NCBI RefSeq assembly: GCF_022346425.1
Contig: NZ_JAKRCW010000011.1
Span: 19,602-83,601 of the forward strand
DNA from: Pseudoglutamicibacter albus
GTDB taxonomy: Bacteria; Actinomycetota; Actinomycetes; Actinomycetales; Micrococcaceae
Direction: 5' to 3'
DNA length: 64,000 bases
Below the pieces are notes generated by a model. It was not told the DNA's origin. It made no database searches and saw only the letters and a program-made list of their open reading frames with translations. Positions 16,427-24,383 of the stretch are shown one piece after another (the stretch's first letter is position 1; every line of letters starts with the position of its first letter). The translations under genes and the position numbers were made by a program.

Positions 16427-18133
16427 TCAAACCCTCTCGAATTGAACTAGCGCGCCCGGGGGTAGTTGGGCGGCGAGGCGGATATCGGCCTCGATCACCA
16501 CGCCGATCACCGGATAGCCGCCCGTGACCGGGTGGTCGGCCAGGAACAGCACCGGCTCACCATTCGGTGGCACCTGAAGTGCGCCCGTGACCATGCCTTC
16601 GGTCGCCAGCTCGCCTGAACGCACGCGCTTGAGCGGCTGGGCATCCTCTGCCGGTTTCAGGCGCGCTCCCACACGGTTCGAATCCGTGGAAACCTCCCAC
16701 ACAGTCTCTTCTAGATGCTCAAGCCCCTCGGGCCCGAACCAATCATCGCGTGGGCCCGGCGAATACCGCAGAACCGTGACCTCGCCGGCGACCGGATAAT
16801 CGATCGGCTCGATCACCTCAACGGTGTGGACTGCTGTGGCGGCGGGGTCTGGTGCTGGGTCTGCATTCGGCCCGCCGTCGCCTTCTCCCGCGAGCACACC
16901 GAGCACATCGCCTGCGGCGAGTGGGGCGGGGCCTAGCCCCGAAAGCGTGTCAGTCGAGCGCGATCCCAGAACCTCTTCGGCTATGAAGCCACCCTTGACC
17001 GCGAGGTAGCCGCGCACCCCTTCTGGAGTGAAGCCGATGTGCAGGCTCTCCCCCGCCGCGAGTTCGAACGCCTCCCCCACAGGCGCCTCTGTCGCCGGCG
17101 AACCATCAGGTGGCGGCCCAGCATCCGGCGATTCACCAGACGATGCGCCACCCTGCATGATCTGCGCGGGCCCGACGGCGCCGCCGAGCGCAAGCGTCAC
17201 ATCGTCACGGGCCGTGAACTTCGCGTTACCGAGCAGGAACTCGATCGCGGCGGCACCGGCGTGGTTGCCCACCGCGTTATTCGCCTCCGCAAGCCCCCAC
17301 ACGTCAGCCGCGCCAGCCTGCCCCGCACCCAGCGAACCGACCGCTGGCCGGCCCACGTCCTGAATCAAAGCCTGCGGCCCCGGGGCATCCACCACGATGC
17401 GCGCCACAGCATCCTCGGCACCGGCACCCTCAACGCCGGCGTCAGCGCCGCGCGTTTCGCTCGCGGACGCGTGTTCGCGGACGGCCTCGAAGCGGACGGT
17501 GTCGCCGGGGACCAGCAGCGAGGGCTGCTCACGGGAAACATCCCACATGCGTTCGGTAGTGGAGCCGATGAGTTGCCAGCCGCCGGGTGTCGGTTGCGGA
17601 TAGACCGCGCTCTGTTGCCCAGCCAACGCGACTGATCCTTCTGGGACACGGGTCCGTGGGGAATCTCGGCGTGGAACCTCGATCACGGGTGCGCCGTTGA
17701 GTTCGCGCGGCTTGAGATACATGAATCCCGGCGCGAATCCGGCAAAATCGGCGAGCCAATCAATGCGGGTGTGCGCGTCGATCAACGCATCCACGCTCAT
17801 ACCGGCAAGTTCGGCGGCGTGGGCGAGGTCCTCGCCGTCATAGACCACCGGGATCGTGACCAGCCGCGCGGCATCGGCTTCCAAGGGCTCCGGTTCCCGG
17901 CCCTGCAAGCTTACCCCGGCGAGCATCAATGAAACCGGGTCAACAAACGTCAACAGGATCGACTCAGCCGCCATGACCGCATCGACCATGCCGTGCACGG
18001 GCTCGCGCTGGATCTCGCGGTTCCACGCCATCCGGGAGGCCGTGTCATCAAACTCCAGCAGCAAGCCCGAGAACCCCACCCGCAGCATCCGCGGGCGGGC
18101 CACAGCGTCTGGGCTAGCACCGGAGCTAGTCAT
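16427..18133 (-). CDS. Fused 5-oxoprolinase subunits PxpB-PxpC
   Basis: 568 residues from the ATG at 18133, which overlaps the pxpA stop (ATGA). The first half (about 15-230) matches allophanate-hydrolase-subunit-1/KipI-like PxpB (DWLADFAGFAPGFMYL, RTRVPEGSVALAGQQS); the second half (about 245-565) matches subunit-2/KipA-like PxpC (GPQALIQDVGRPAVGSLG, GYPVIGVVI). Together with PxpA they form the prokaryotic ATP-dependent 5-oxoprolinase that opens pyroglutamate to glutamate. A PxpB-PxpC fusion is known but less usual than separate genes. A low-complexity acidic/Pro stretch lies in the PxpC part. The older label allophanate hydrolase is less likely because pxpA is adjacent. Confidence 0.88.
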   Translation of the reverse strand: MTSSGASPDAVARPRMLRVGFSGLLLEFDDTASRMAWNREIQREPVHGMVDAVMAAESILLTFVDPVSLMLAGVSLQGREPEPLEADAARLVTIPVVYDGEDLAHAAELAGMSVDALIDAHTRIDWLADFAGFAPGFMYLKPRELNGAPVIEVPRRDSPRTRVPEGSVALAGQQSAVYPQPTPGGWQLIGSTTERMWDVSREQPSLLVPGDTVRFEAVREHASASETRGADAGVEGAGAEDAVARIVVDAPGPQALIQDVGRPAVGSLGAGQAGAADVWGLAEANNAVGNHAGAAAIEFLLGNAKFTARDDVTLALGGAVGPAQIMQGGASSGESPDAGPPPDGSPATEAPVGEAFELAAGESLHIGFTPEGVRGYLAVKGGFIAEEVLGSRSTDTLSGLGPAPLAAGDVLGVLAGEGDGGPNADPAPDPAATAVHTVEVIEPIDYPVAGEVTVLRYSPGPRDDWFGPEGLEHLEETVWEVSTDSNRVGARLKPAEDAQPLKRVRSGELATEGMVTGALQVPPNGEPVLFLADHPVTGGYPVIGVVIEADIRLAAQLPPGALVQFERV

Positions 18134-18885
18134 GCGAACGCCTCGATCTTCACGCCGGCCTCGGTGAGCCCGGCGCGGACCTTCGCCGCGATCTCGACAG
18201 CGCCCGGGGTATCGCCGTGCAGGCACAGCGACTCCGCCGCAACCTGAACCCGCGAACCATCCACGGCAGTGAATTCACCCGTGCGTGCCCAATCCACCAC
18301 CCGCTCAACCACGGCCTGCGCATCATGGATCACAGCCCCCGGCTCGCGGCGGGACACCAGCCGGCCCTCCGGCGTATAGCCGCGGTCGGCAAAGGCCTCC
18401 CCCACACCACGCACACCCTTCTGCGCGGCAATATCCAACGCGACCGAACCCGGCAACAACAAAACCGCCACGTCAGCGGAGAAAGCGCGCACCCCATCGA
18501 TCACTGCACGCGCCTGCTGCTCATGATGCGCAATCGTGTTATACAGCGCGCCGTGCGGCTTCACATACGTGAGCTTCCCGCCAGCGGCACGCACCATCGC
18601 ATCCAACGCACCGATCTGATACAAAACATCATCCGCGAGTTCCCCCGGGGAAACATCCATGAACCGGCGGCCAAAGCCAGCCAAATCCCGGTACGCGACA
18701 TGCGCACCCACCGCAACGCCGGCTTCAACCGCGGCGCGGGCCGTGGCGCGCATATGCGAGGGGTCCCCCGCGTGGAAACCGCACGCAATATTGGCCGAAC
18801 TCACGTGCTGCAGCAGCGCGGCATCGTCCCCCATCGACCACGAGCCGAAAGACTCGCCCATGTCACCATTCAAATCAACACGCAC
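18130..18885 (-). CDS. pxpA: 5-oxoprolinase subunit A (LamB/YcsF family)
   Basis: 251-residue LamB/YcsF protein, the third component of the PxpABC 5-oxoprolinase. Family signatures are complete: VDLNGDMGESFG at the start, ANIACGFHAGDP, and YVKPHGALYN. GTG start at 18885 with AAGGAGG about 6 bases upstream. It is first in a tight run pxpA, pxpBC, gntR (4-base overlap, then adjoining), implying co-expression. Spontaneous cyclisation of glutamine makes pyroglutamate unavoidable, so the operon is both salvage and detoxification. Confidence 0.92.
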   Translation of the reverse strand: MRVDLNGDMGESFGSWSMGDDAALLQHVSSANIACGFHAGDPSHMRATARAAVEAGVAVGAHVAYRDLAGFGRRFMDVSPGELADDVLYQIGALDAMVRAAGGKLTYVKPHGALYNTIAHHEQQARAVIDGVRAFSADVAVLLLPGSVALDIAAQKGVRGVGEAFADRGYTPEGRLVSRREPGAVIHDAQAVVERVVDWARTGEFTAVDGSRVQVAAESLCLHGDTPGAVEIAAKVRAGLTEAGVKIEAFA

Positions 18886-18905
18886 GCCTTGCCTCCTTCA
18901 CACCG

Positions 18906-20228
18906 TCAGCCGCTCACGAGCCACGCACCTGAACGTGACCGCACTTCCAACGTAACCCACCGCGCCACCATATAGATGCCAAACGCAATCCAAATCCACG
19001 CCAAAACCACCCCCGGCAGCGAAACCAACGCCGCAACCGCCAGAAACGGCACGTATACGGCCAGTTGAATGCACGATGCGATCGCAAGGTAGCGGTGGTC
19101 CCCCGCCCCGATCAGCACCCCGTCCAGAACGAACACGATCCCGGCTATCGGCTGCATCACCGCAAGAATCACGAGCGCGATCGTTGCGGCGTGTGCGACC
19201 TCACTTGAGGGGGTGAACGCTCGCGGCAGCCACACGGCTGTTGCGGCAAGCACTGCGCCAACGATGGCGCCGAACCAGAAACCCCACCGCACCATCGTGG
19301 TGGTCAACGCCTGCGCCCGGTCCGTGTTGCCTGCACCGAGTTCTTTACCGATGAGTGACTGCGCGGCGATCGCGATCGCATCCAACGCGAACGCAAGCGT
19401 TGAGAAGAACGTGAACGCGAGCTGATGCGCGGCCAGCGTCACCGCGCCGTGGGCGGTGGCAGCCCACACCGTTAGCAACAGTGCGATCCGCATCGCCGCG
19501 GTACGGATCATGAGCCATCCGCCCGCCTGGGCTGAAGCCCGCAAACCAGCCCCCGATGGAGCCAGCCCTACCCCGCCTGCGCGGATCCGCGGAACCAGCA
19601 ACACGAGGTAGACGGCCGCCATGATCCACTGAGCGATCGAAGTCCCCAGCGCAGCGCCCGCAACCGACATGCCCGCCAGATACACGAGCGAAAAATTCAG
19701 GACAATATTCAAGCCGAAGCCCGCGCTCGCAACGATCAGCGGGGTCTTGCCGTCCTGCAGGCCACGTAAAACACCGGTCGCAGCCAGCACCAGCAGCATC
19801 GCCGGGACGCCCGGCATGGACCAGCGCACATAATCGATCGCGAACGCGTGCGTGGCCTGATCCGGGCCGAACATCCCCGTGAGCCACGGCGCCGAAACAT
19901 AACCCAGGAGTGCAAGCCCTACACCTAAGAACAGCCCGAGCCACATCCCGTCACGGCCCGCGGCGAGCGCCTTCGGCATATTCCGTGCGCCGTATGCTCG
20001 GGCGACGGCGGGGGTGGTCGCGTACGCGAGGAAAATCATGAGCCCCACTGCGGTGTGCAGGATCGTGGTGCCCAAACCTGCGCCGGCGAGTTCCCCCACC
20101 CCGAGGTGCCCGATGATCGCGGTATCAGCCAGAAGAAACAGCGGCTCCGCGATCAACGCCCCCAACGCAGGTAGCGCGAGCGCGATAATCTGCCGCGCCA
20201 AGCCAGGGAACTCAACTGTCTTCTTCAC
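18906..20228 (-). CDS. MATE-family (DinF-like) efflux transporter
   Basis: 440 residues with about 12 predicted membrane helices in two six-helix halves. The opening RQIIALALPALGALIAEPLFLLADTAIIGHLG is typical of DinF-type MATE proteins, which export cationic compounds in exchange for Na+ or H+. The GTG at 20228 is chosen because AAGGAGG (20237-20243) lies 8 bases upstream; the frame opens eight codons earlier, over that ribosome site. It ends 20 bases before pxpA and may be co-transcribed with the oxoprolinase genes. Its substrate is unknown. Confidence 0.88.
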   Translation of the reverse strand: MKKTVEFPGLARQIIALALPALGALIAEPLFLLADTAIIGHLGVGELAGAGLGTTILHTAVGLMIFLAYATTPAVARAYGARNMPKALAAGRDGMWLGLFLGVGLALLGYVSAPWLTGMFGPDQATHAFAIDYVRWSMPGVPAMLLVLAATGVLRGLQDGKTPLIVASAGFGLNIVLNFSLVYLAGMSVAGAALGTSIAQWIMAAVYLVLLVPRIRAGGVGLAPSGAGLRASAQAGGWLMIRTAAMRIALLLTVWAATAHGAVTLAAHQLAFTFFSTLAFALDAIAIAAQSLIGKELGAGNTDRAQALTTTMVRWGFWFGAIVGAVLAATAVWLPRAFTPSSEVAHAATIALVILAVMQPIAGIVFVLDGVLIGAGDHRYLAIASCIQLAVYVPFLAVAALVSLPGVVLAWIWIAFGIYMVARWVTLEVRSRSGAWLVSG

Positions 20229-20288
20229 GGGCACGGCCTCCTTCACGGGCACAGTTTAGTTGGCGGCGGCTGAGTCGCTAGCGCCGCG

Positions 20289-21524
20289 TCAGGCGACAGT
20301 GGCGCCGTCGCGTGGCGGTAGATCGCGTGGCAGAAGCTTGACGGCGGCGAACACGGCGACACAGATGAGCACGCCCACGAAAATCACGACCCCGCCCCAG
20401 TTGGCGGCTTGGAACGCGAACCCAACTGCCCACCCGAACAGGGATGAACCGGTGTAGTAGACGAGGTTGTAGAGGCTTGAGGCTTGGGCTCGACCGCGTG
20501 TTGCGATAGCCGGAACCCAACTGGATGCGACTGCGTGTGCGCCGAAGAACCCGCCGGTGAAGATCGCGAGCCCCACGATGATGCCCGGGATCCACGGAAT
20601 CAGAGTGATCAGCAGCCCCGTGAACATCACGAGTGCCGCACCGACCAGCACCACGAACCTGCCTTTGCGGCTCGCGAGCCGCCCCGCCCACGCGGAGGTG
20701 TATGTTCCGGCGAGATAGGTCAGGAACACGAGAGAAGCCAACGATGTGGGAACCAGGTACGGCGGGGCCTCGAGCCGGAAACCCATGTAGTTATAGACGG
20801 CAACGAACCCGCCCATGAGTAAGCCACTCTGAACGAAGAGCGCTAGAAGGTGTGGGTTCTTCAAACCCCAACCGAGTTTAGTGATGAGCCGGATATCGCG
20901 GGCAGACTTACGTTGCACGGGTTCGAAACCGCGAGGTTCCGGCGCGGTCAGGAAGAACACGAGCCCCGCAACAGCGGCACTCAACGCAACGGAGAAGCTA
21001 CCTGCCCGCCAACCGAAGATTTCGCCCAGCGGCCCGGCGAGCATCCGTCCGAACAGGCCGCCCAGCGTTGTGCCTGCAATATATGTTCCAGCCGCAACCG
21101 AGGCGACGGTCGCCTCAACCTCATCGGCAAGATACGTCAACGCGACCGCGGGGATACCACCCAACGCGAGGCCTTCAAGGAACCGCAAACCCAACAGGAC
21201 CTCGAAAGACGGAGACCATGGAACCAACAGACCTAACGCAACGGCCGCGACGATCGCCACACGCATCGTCGCGCGCCGGCCACGCCTATCCGCCACAACC
21301 GACCACGGCAACACCGCAACAGCCAAACCGAGCGTCGCAAGCGAAACCGTGAGCGCCGCGCTCGCCTCGGAAACGTTCTGCTCTTGAGAGATCTGCGGCA
21401 GAACACCCTGGAAGGAATACAGTTGCGAAAACGTCGCGACACCGGCGGCGAACAAGGCGATAATCATCCGCCGGTACCCGGAAGAACCGCGGCGATGCCC
21501 ACTAAAGGCGGCAGATGCGCTCAT
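20289..21524 (-). CDS. Major facilitator superfamily transporter (YnfM/arabinose-efflux type)
   Basis: 411 residues, about 12 transmembrane helices. The loop 2-3 motif VVADRRGRRATMRV is the MFS motif A; the segment RFLEGLALGGIPAVALTYLADEV is typical of the YnfM/AraJ-like export group. The ATG at 21524 overlaps the stop of the CPBP protease gene (ATGA), so the two genes are translationally coupled. Export of a small metabolite or drug is likely; the substrate cannot be told from sequence. Confidence 0.85.
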   Translation of the reverse strand: MSASAAFSGHRRGSSGYRRMIIALFAAGVATFSQLYSFQGVLPQISQEQNVSEASAALTVSLATLGLAVAVLPWSVVADRRGRRATMRVAIVAAVALGLLVPWSPSFEVLLGLRFLEGLALGGIPAVALTYLADEVEATVASVAAGTYIAGTTLGGLFGRMLAGPLGEIFGWRAGSFSVALSAAVAGLVFFLTAPEPRGFEPVQRKSARDIRLITKLGWGLKNPHLLALFVQSGLLMGGFVAVYNYMGFRLEAPPYLVPTSLASLVFLTYLAGTYTSAWAGRLASRKGRFVVLVGAALVMFTGLLITLIPWIPGIIVGLAIFTGGFFGAHAVASSWVPAIATRGRAQASSLYNLVYYTGSSLFGWAVGFAFQAANWGGVVIFVGVLICVAVFAAVKLLPRDLPPRDGATVA

Positions 21525-22498
21525 GCGTGCATCAGCCAACCCATCCACAGCGTGCTCGGGGGAACATCTGTGAGGCCGCTGGGCTCCACGAGGTATATGA
21601 CCGCTAAAGAAACCGCGTTATTGAGCGTGTGCAAAACCCACGAATACGCGATCGATTTACCGCTCAAAATATATGCGGTGCCGAAAACCAGGCCCATCAC
21701 CAGGTACGGCGCACCTGTGGAAACGGTCGGGACCTCGCCGGCACCCACAAAGTGCAAACCCATGAACAGTACGGAGGAGCCCACCAGCAGAACCCACTGG
21801 TTGACCCAGCGGGATAGTTTGCCGATCATCAGGTGCCGGAAGAAATACTCTTCAACGAGCGGGCCCAACGGAACGATCGCAAGCCCGATGAGCCACCACG
21901 GAACCGCGGAAGCGAGGCCTTCAGCGATCTGCTGATTCTGCGATTGCCTTGGCATCTCGCCCGAGATGTGGTTCCACACCGCCTGGATCATGACGTTCAC
22001 CAACTGGGTCCCCAGCCACAAACCCGGGATGCACAAATACTTAACGAGCGGATACCACCGGAACGTCTTGAAGGACTTCCACAGCTCGTTGCCCAACGCG
22101 ATCATCGCGAGCACCGCAACCACCGCGTACGTGAACAGCAAAACCACAACGTTCGCTAACGCCTCGTTGCCGTTGAAGAGCGGCGCGACACCCGGAATGA
22201 ACAGGATCAACGCGCCCAGACCAATAAACAGCAGGAGGACGTAGGCGATAGCTGCCCCGAGGTCCCACCACGTGAACCCATCCAGTTGCGCTACAGGATG
22301 CGGGAAACGCTTACGCTTACCCTGCGGCTGTTGATGTGCCGGGTGGGGTTGTTGCGGCTGCTGTTGCGGTTGTTGCGGCGGCTGACCGCCCGCCTGCTGG
22401 TATGCAGGCCCAGGTTGATAAGCGGGGCCGGGTTGATAGACAGGGTGGTACTGCGGTTGACCGTGCGGCGATGGGCCTTGCGGTGGGGTTGAAGACAT
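21521..22498 (-). CDS. CPBP-family intramembrane metalloprotease
   Basis: 325 residues. A Pro/Gln/Tyr-rich cytosolic tail (1-60, with PAYQPGPAYQ repeats) precedes about eight membrane helices. The CPBP (Abi/CAAX-protease-like) motifs are present: EE followed by xxxR in PLVEEYFFRHLM, the His of GLHFVG, and HTLNNA near the end. In bacteria such proteases act in self-immunity to peptides, protein maturation or regulated proteolysis. Coupling to the MFS exporter just downstream would fit processing and export of a secreted compound, but no peptide precursor gene is visible nearby. Confidence 0.86.
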   Translation of the reverse strand: MSSTPPQGPSPHGQPQYHPVYQPGPAYQPGPAYQQAGGQPPQQPQQQPQQPHPAHQQPQGKRKRFPHPVAQLDGFTWWDLGAAIAYVLLLFIGLGALILFIPGVAPLFNGNEALANVVVLLFTYAVVAVLAMIALGNELWKSFKTFRWYPLVKYLCIPGLWLGTQLVNVMIQAVWNHISGEMPRQSQNQQIAEGLASAVPWWLIGLAIVPLGPLVEEYFFRHLMIGKLSRWVNQWVLLVGSSVLFMGLHFVGAGEVPTVSTGAPYLVMGLVFGTAYILSGKSIAYSWVLHTLNNAVSLAVIYLVEPSGLTDVPPSTLWMGWLMHA

Positions 22499-22535
22499 AC
22501 CTTTAACCCTAAACCCCGCCCCCTCAAGCCTGGCC

Positions 22536-23081
22536 CTAGGAGATGCTGACCTCCGCGACTTCTTCCCAGCCTGCCTCGGCGAGCGCTTCTTTCTCGCTGG
22601 TTTTCACGACTGTATAGACTTCGTCTGCGCCGGCGTTCCACGCTTCATCCGCGGCCGCGAACCGCAGTTGCTGCACCACGGCCTGCATCTGTTGCCGCGC
22701 GGCTTCCGCATCGTCTGCGCCTTCCCCACCGTCCGCGCCGTCCGTGTTGTCAGCGCTCTCCGCCGCATCGCTCGTGTTGCCTGTCCTGAAGTGATTGCCG
22801 GGCAGGGCTTTGACGGCGCCGATCATGCCGGCGCCCTCGTCGGGGTCGGCTACCCAACGGATGCGGGCCGCGGGCTGGTCGAAGATCGCGACCTCCACGA
22901 CGTCGTAGTCCCCCATGGGTGCGTGTGTGATCACGCTGTTCGATGCCGCGGCAGGCTCGGCAAGCTCCTGCGGCGAAACCTTCATCACAACGTGGCTCGC
23001 GCCAGAGGATGCTTCCTCGATGCTCTCCGGCTTAGCGCCGTTCAACACCGCCCACGCGTTCTTCCAATACTCGCTACTCAC
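22536..23081 (-). CDS. Hypothetical protein, acidic middle region
   Basis: 181 residues from the GTG at 23081, which has GAGG 8 bases upstream; ATG codons at 23087 and 23099 are alternatives. I do not recognise a family. Visible features: a compact N-terminal region with a beta-rich run (YDVVEVAIFDQPAARIRWV), an Asp/Gly/Ala-rich linker (about 108-130) and a C-terminal helix-strand part ending in GWEEVAEVSIS. No signal peptide or membrane helix, so probably cytosolic. It lies 37 bases upstream of the CPBP-MFS pair on the same strand and may be first gene of that unit. The leader carries three 21-bp spaced dyads. Confidence 0.6.
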   Translation of the reverse strand: MSSEYWKNAWAVLNGAKPESIEEASSGASHVVMKVSPQELAEPAAASNSVITHAPMGDYDVVEVAIFDQPAARIRWVADPDEGAGMIGAVKALPGNHFRTGNTSDAAESADNTDGADGGEGADDAEAARQQMQAVVQQLRFAAADEAWNAGADEVYTVVKTSEKEALAEAGWEEVAEVSIS

Positions 23082-23141
23082 GCTCATCACCTCACCCATA
23101 CCTAATCACTACGCCACACCAACACTGGACCACATCACATC

Positions 23142-23203
23142 AACACAGAACTGTGCAATACCAAAACAGAACTGCGCCATATCAACAGAGTTCTGTGAGT
23201 GCA
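23142..23203 (-). promoter_or_regulatory. Array of three CAGAACTG-type dyads
   Basis: CACAG-AA-CTGTG (23145-23156), a degenerate copy around CAGAACTG (23167-23174) and ACAGA-GT-TCTGT (23185-23196) are spaced about two helical turns apart upstream of the hypothetical gene ending at 22536. Regular 21 bp phasing of dyads suggests cooperative binding of a dimeric repressor. The factor is unknown. Confidence 0.5.
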
Positions 23204-23356
23204 CTATGCGCCAGTTTGACGACTCATGCCCCACACCGCCTAAGCTAAGGGGGCACCTTCTAACAATAGACGCCCGCCTGGAGCGCCGAATCAGGCCGCA
23301 CCCACGAATGCGTGGCGTCACCATAGAATCAGTGCATCGTCATCACTTTCACGGCC

Positions 23357-23383
23357 GGCCCCGCGTCCCTCGAGAGCGGGGCC
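23357..23383. terminator. GC-rich hairpin
   Basis: GGCCCCGC (23357-23364) pairs perfectly with GCGGGGCC (23376-23383) across an 11-base loop, with no T-run on either side. It separates the minus-strand transcription unit from the downstream lysE-like gene and could be a factor-dependent or weak terminator. Confidence 0.45.
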
Positions 23384-23441
23384 GCTGCCCTTAACCCCGA
23401 GTTCACCTTTGCGGGGACGATGACGGGCGTGCGGCGGCACT

Positions 23442-23512
23442 GGACCTGGTCGCGAGGCTTGGTCGCGGGGCTGGACCTGGTTTCGAGGCTGGACATGGTT
23501 GCGAGGATCTAG
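23442..23512 (+). repeat. Imperfect tandem minisatellite before the LysE-type gene
   Basis: The unit TGGACCTGGTCGCGAGGC and truncated variants occur four times head to tail (roughly 23442-23512), ending about 10 bases before the start codon of the transporter. The stretch is not coding in any convincing frame. Confidence 0.65.
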
Positions 23513-23522
23513 ACTTGCTCAA

Positions 23523-24308
23523 GTGGAAACTACGGCATTTCTCGCTTCTTTGCTCCCGTTACTTGTGACGTGGGCGGCCGGACTCATGTCCCCTGGGCCG
23601 GATCTGTTCGTGGTTCTGTACCGTTCCTTGGCGGGCTCGCGGCGTGAAGGTATCGCCGCGGCACTCGGTATCACTACGTCCGTTGGGTTCTATCTCGCGT
23701 TAGCGTTCGCGGGCCTCGGTCTATTGATGCGCACCGTCCCGTGGCTCGGATCCGCGCTACAGATCGCCGGTGGCGCCGTTCTCATCTGGATGGGCTGGGG
23801 CGCCCTAAGCGGCTGGTATGCAGCCCGCAACAACCCGGCCATCATCAACGCCGGCGGCGACTGGGAAAAGCGAGCCAAGGAACAACAAGACGCCGCGGAT
23901 CAAGCGTCAACCGCCGCCCCGTCCGCCAATACAGCGCACTCTTCCAGTACGGCGCAGCCGTCTCGTACAGCGCCCCAGGGCGGGCCGGCAATACTGGGTT
24001 TCTGGGGTTCGTGGTGGCGCGGCTGTGTCACTAACCTCGCCAACCCTAAGTTCCTGATCTACATCACCGCGATGTTCGCGCCCTTCATCGCGGTCGAGCG
24101 GCCGCTGTGGCAGGTCAGCGCACTACTCGTGTTGTTGCTTGCGTGCACGTTCGGTTGGTTCGCACTCATCGCGTTCATCGCTGGCGCCCCAGCTTTGCGC
24201 ACGCGCATGGAACGATGGCTGCAACACCTCGACCTGTTCGCTGGCCTGGTCTTTTGCGCGCTGGGGCTGTGGTTCATGATCCACGGGATCATCGAGGTTT
24301 TCACCTAA
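23523..24308 (+). CDS. LysE/RhtB-family amino-acid exporter
   Basis: 261 residues with about six membrane helices. The first helix ends in the family hallmark GLMSPGPDLFVVLYRSLAGSR, and the GxxxG-containing helix 2 (AAALGITTSVGFYLALAFAGLG) follows. A hydrophilic loop of about 60 residues rich in Ala, Ser and Gln (middle of the protein) is longer than usual. No Shine-Dalgarno precedes the GTG at 23523, but TAGACT ends 8 bases before it, so the mRNA may be leaderless. Such proteins export basic or hydrophobic amino acids or homoserine/threonine; the substrate is not deducible. Confidence 0.86.
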   Translation: METTAFLASLLPLLVTWAAGLMSPGPDLFVVLYRSLAGSRREGIAAALGITTSVGFYLALAFAGLGLLMRTVPWLGSALQIAGGAVLIWMGWGALSGWYAARNNPAIINAGGDWEKRAKEQQDAADQASTAAPSANTAHSSSTAQPSRTAPQGGPAILGFWGSWWRGCVTNLANPKFLIYITAMFAPFIAVERPLWQVSALLVLLLACTFGWFALIAFIAGAPALRTRMERWLQHLDLFAGLVFCALGLWFMIHGIIEVFT

Positions 24309-24325
24309 CGTTTTCTAGCCACTCC

Positions 24326-24346
24326 AACGCTTAGAAACCCAGCGTT
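24326..24346 (+). promoter_or_regulatory. AACGCT/AGCGTT dyad
   Basis: AACGCT (24326-24331) and AGCGTT (24341-24346) form a 6-bp inverted repeat between the LysE-type gene and the anchored surface protein gene. It may be a weak terminator or an operator. Confidence 0.3.
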
Positions 24347-24383
24347 AACCCGCAGTTTCCGCCGCTACAGCATCCTGGGTGGC

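Noticed and set aside
16427..18133. Allophanate hydrolase (urea amidolyase) annotation
   Set aside because: The subunit-1/2 domains are shared, but the neighbouring LamB/YcsF gene identifies 5-oxoprolinase, and no urea carboxylase is present.
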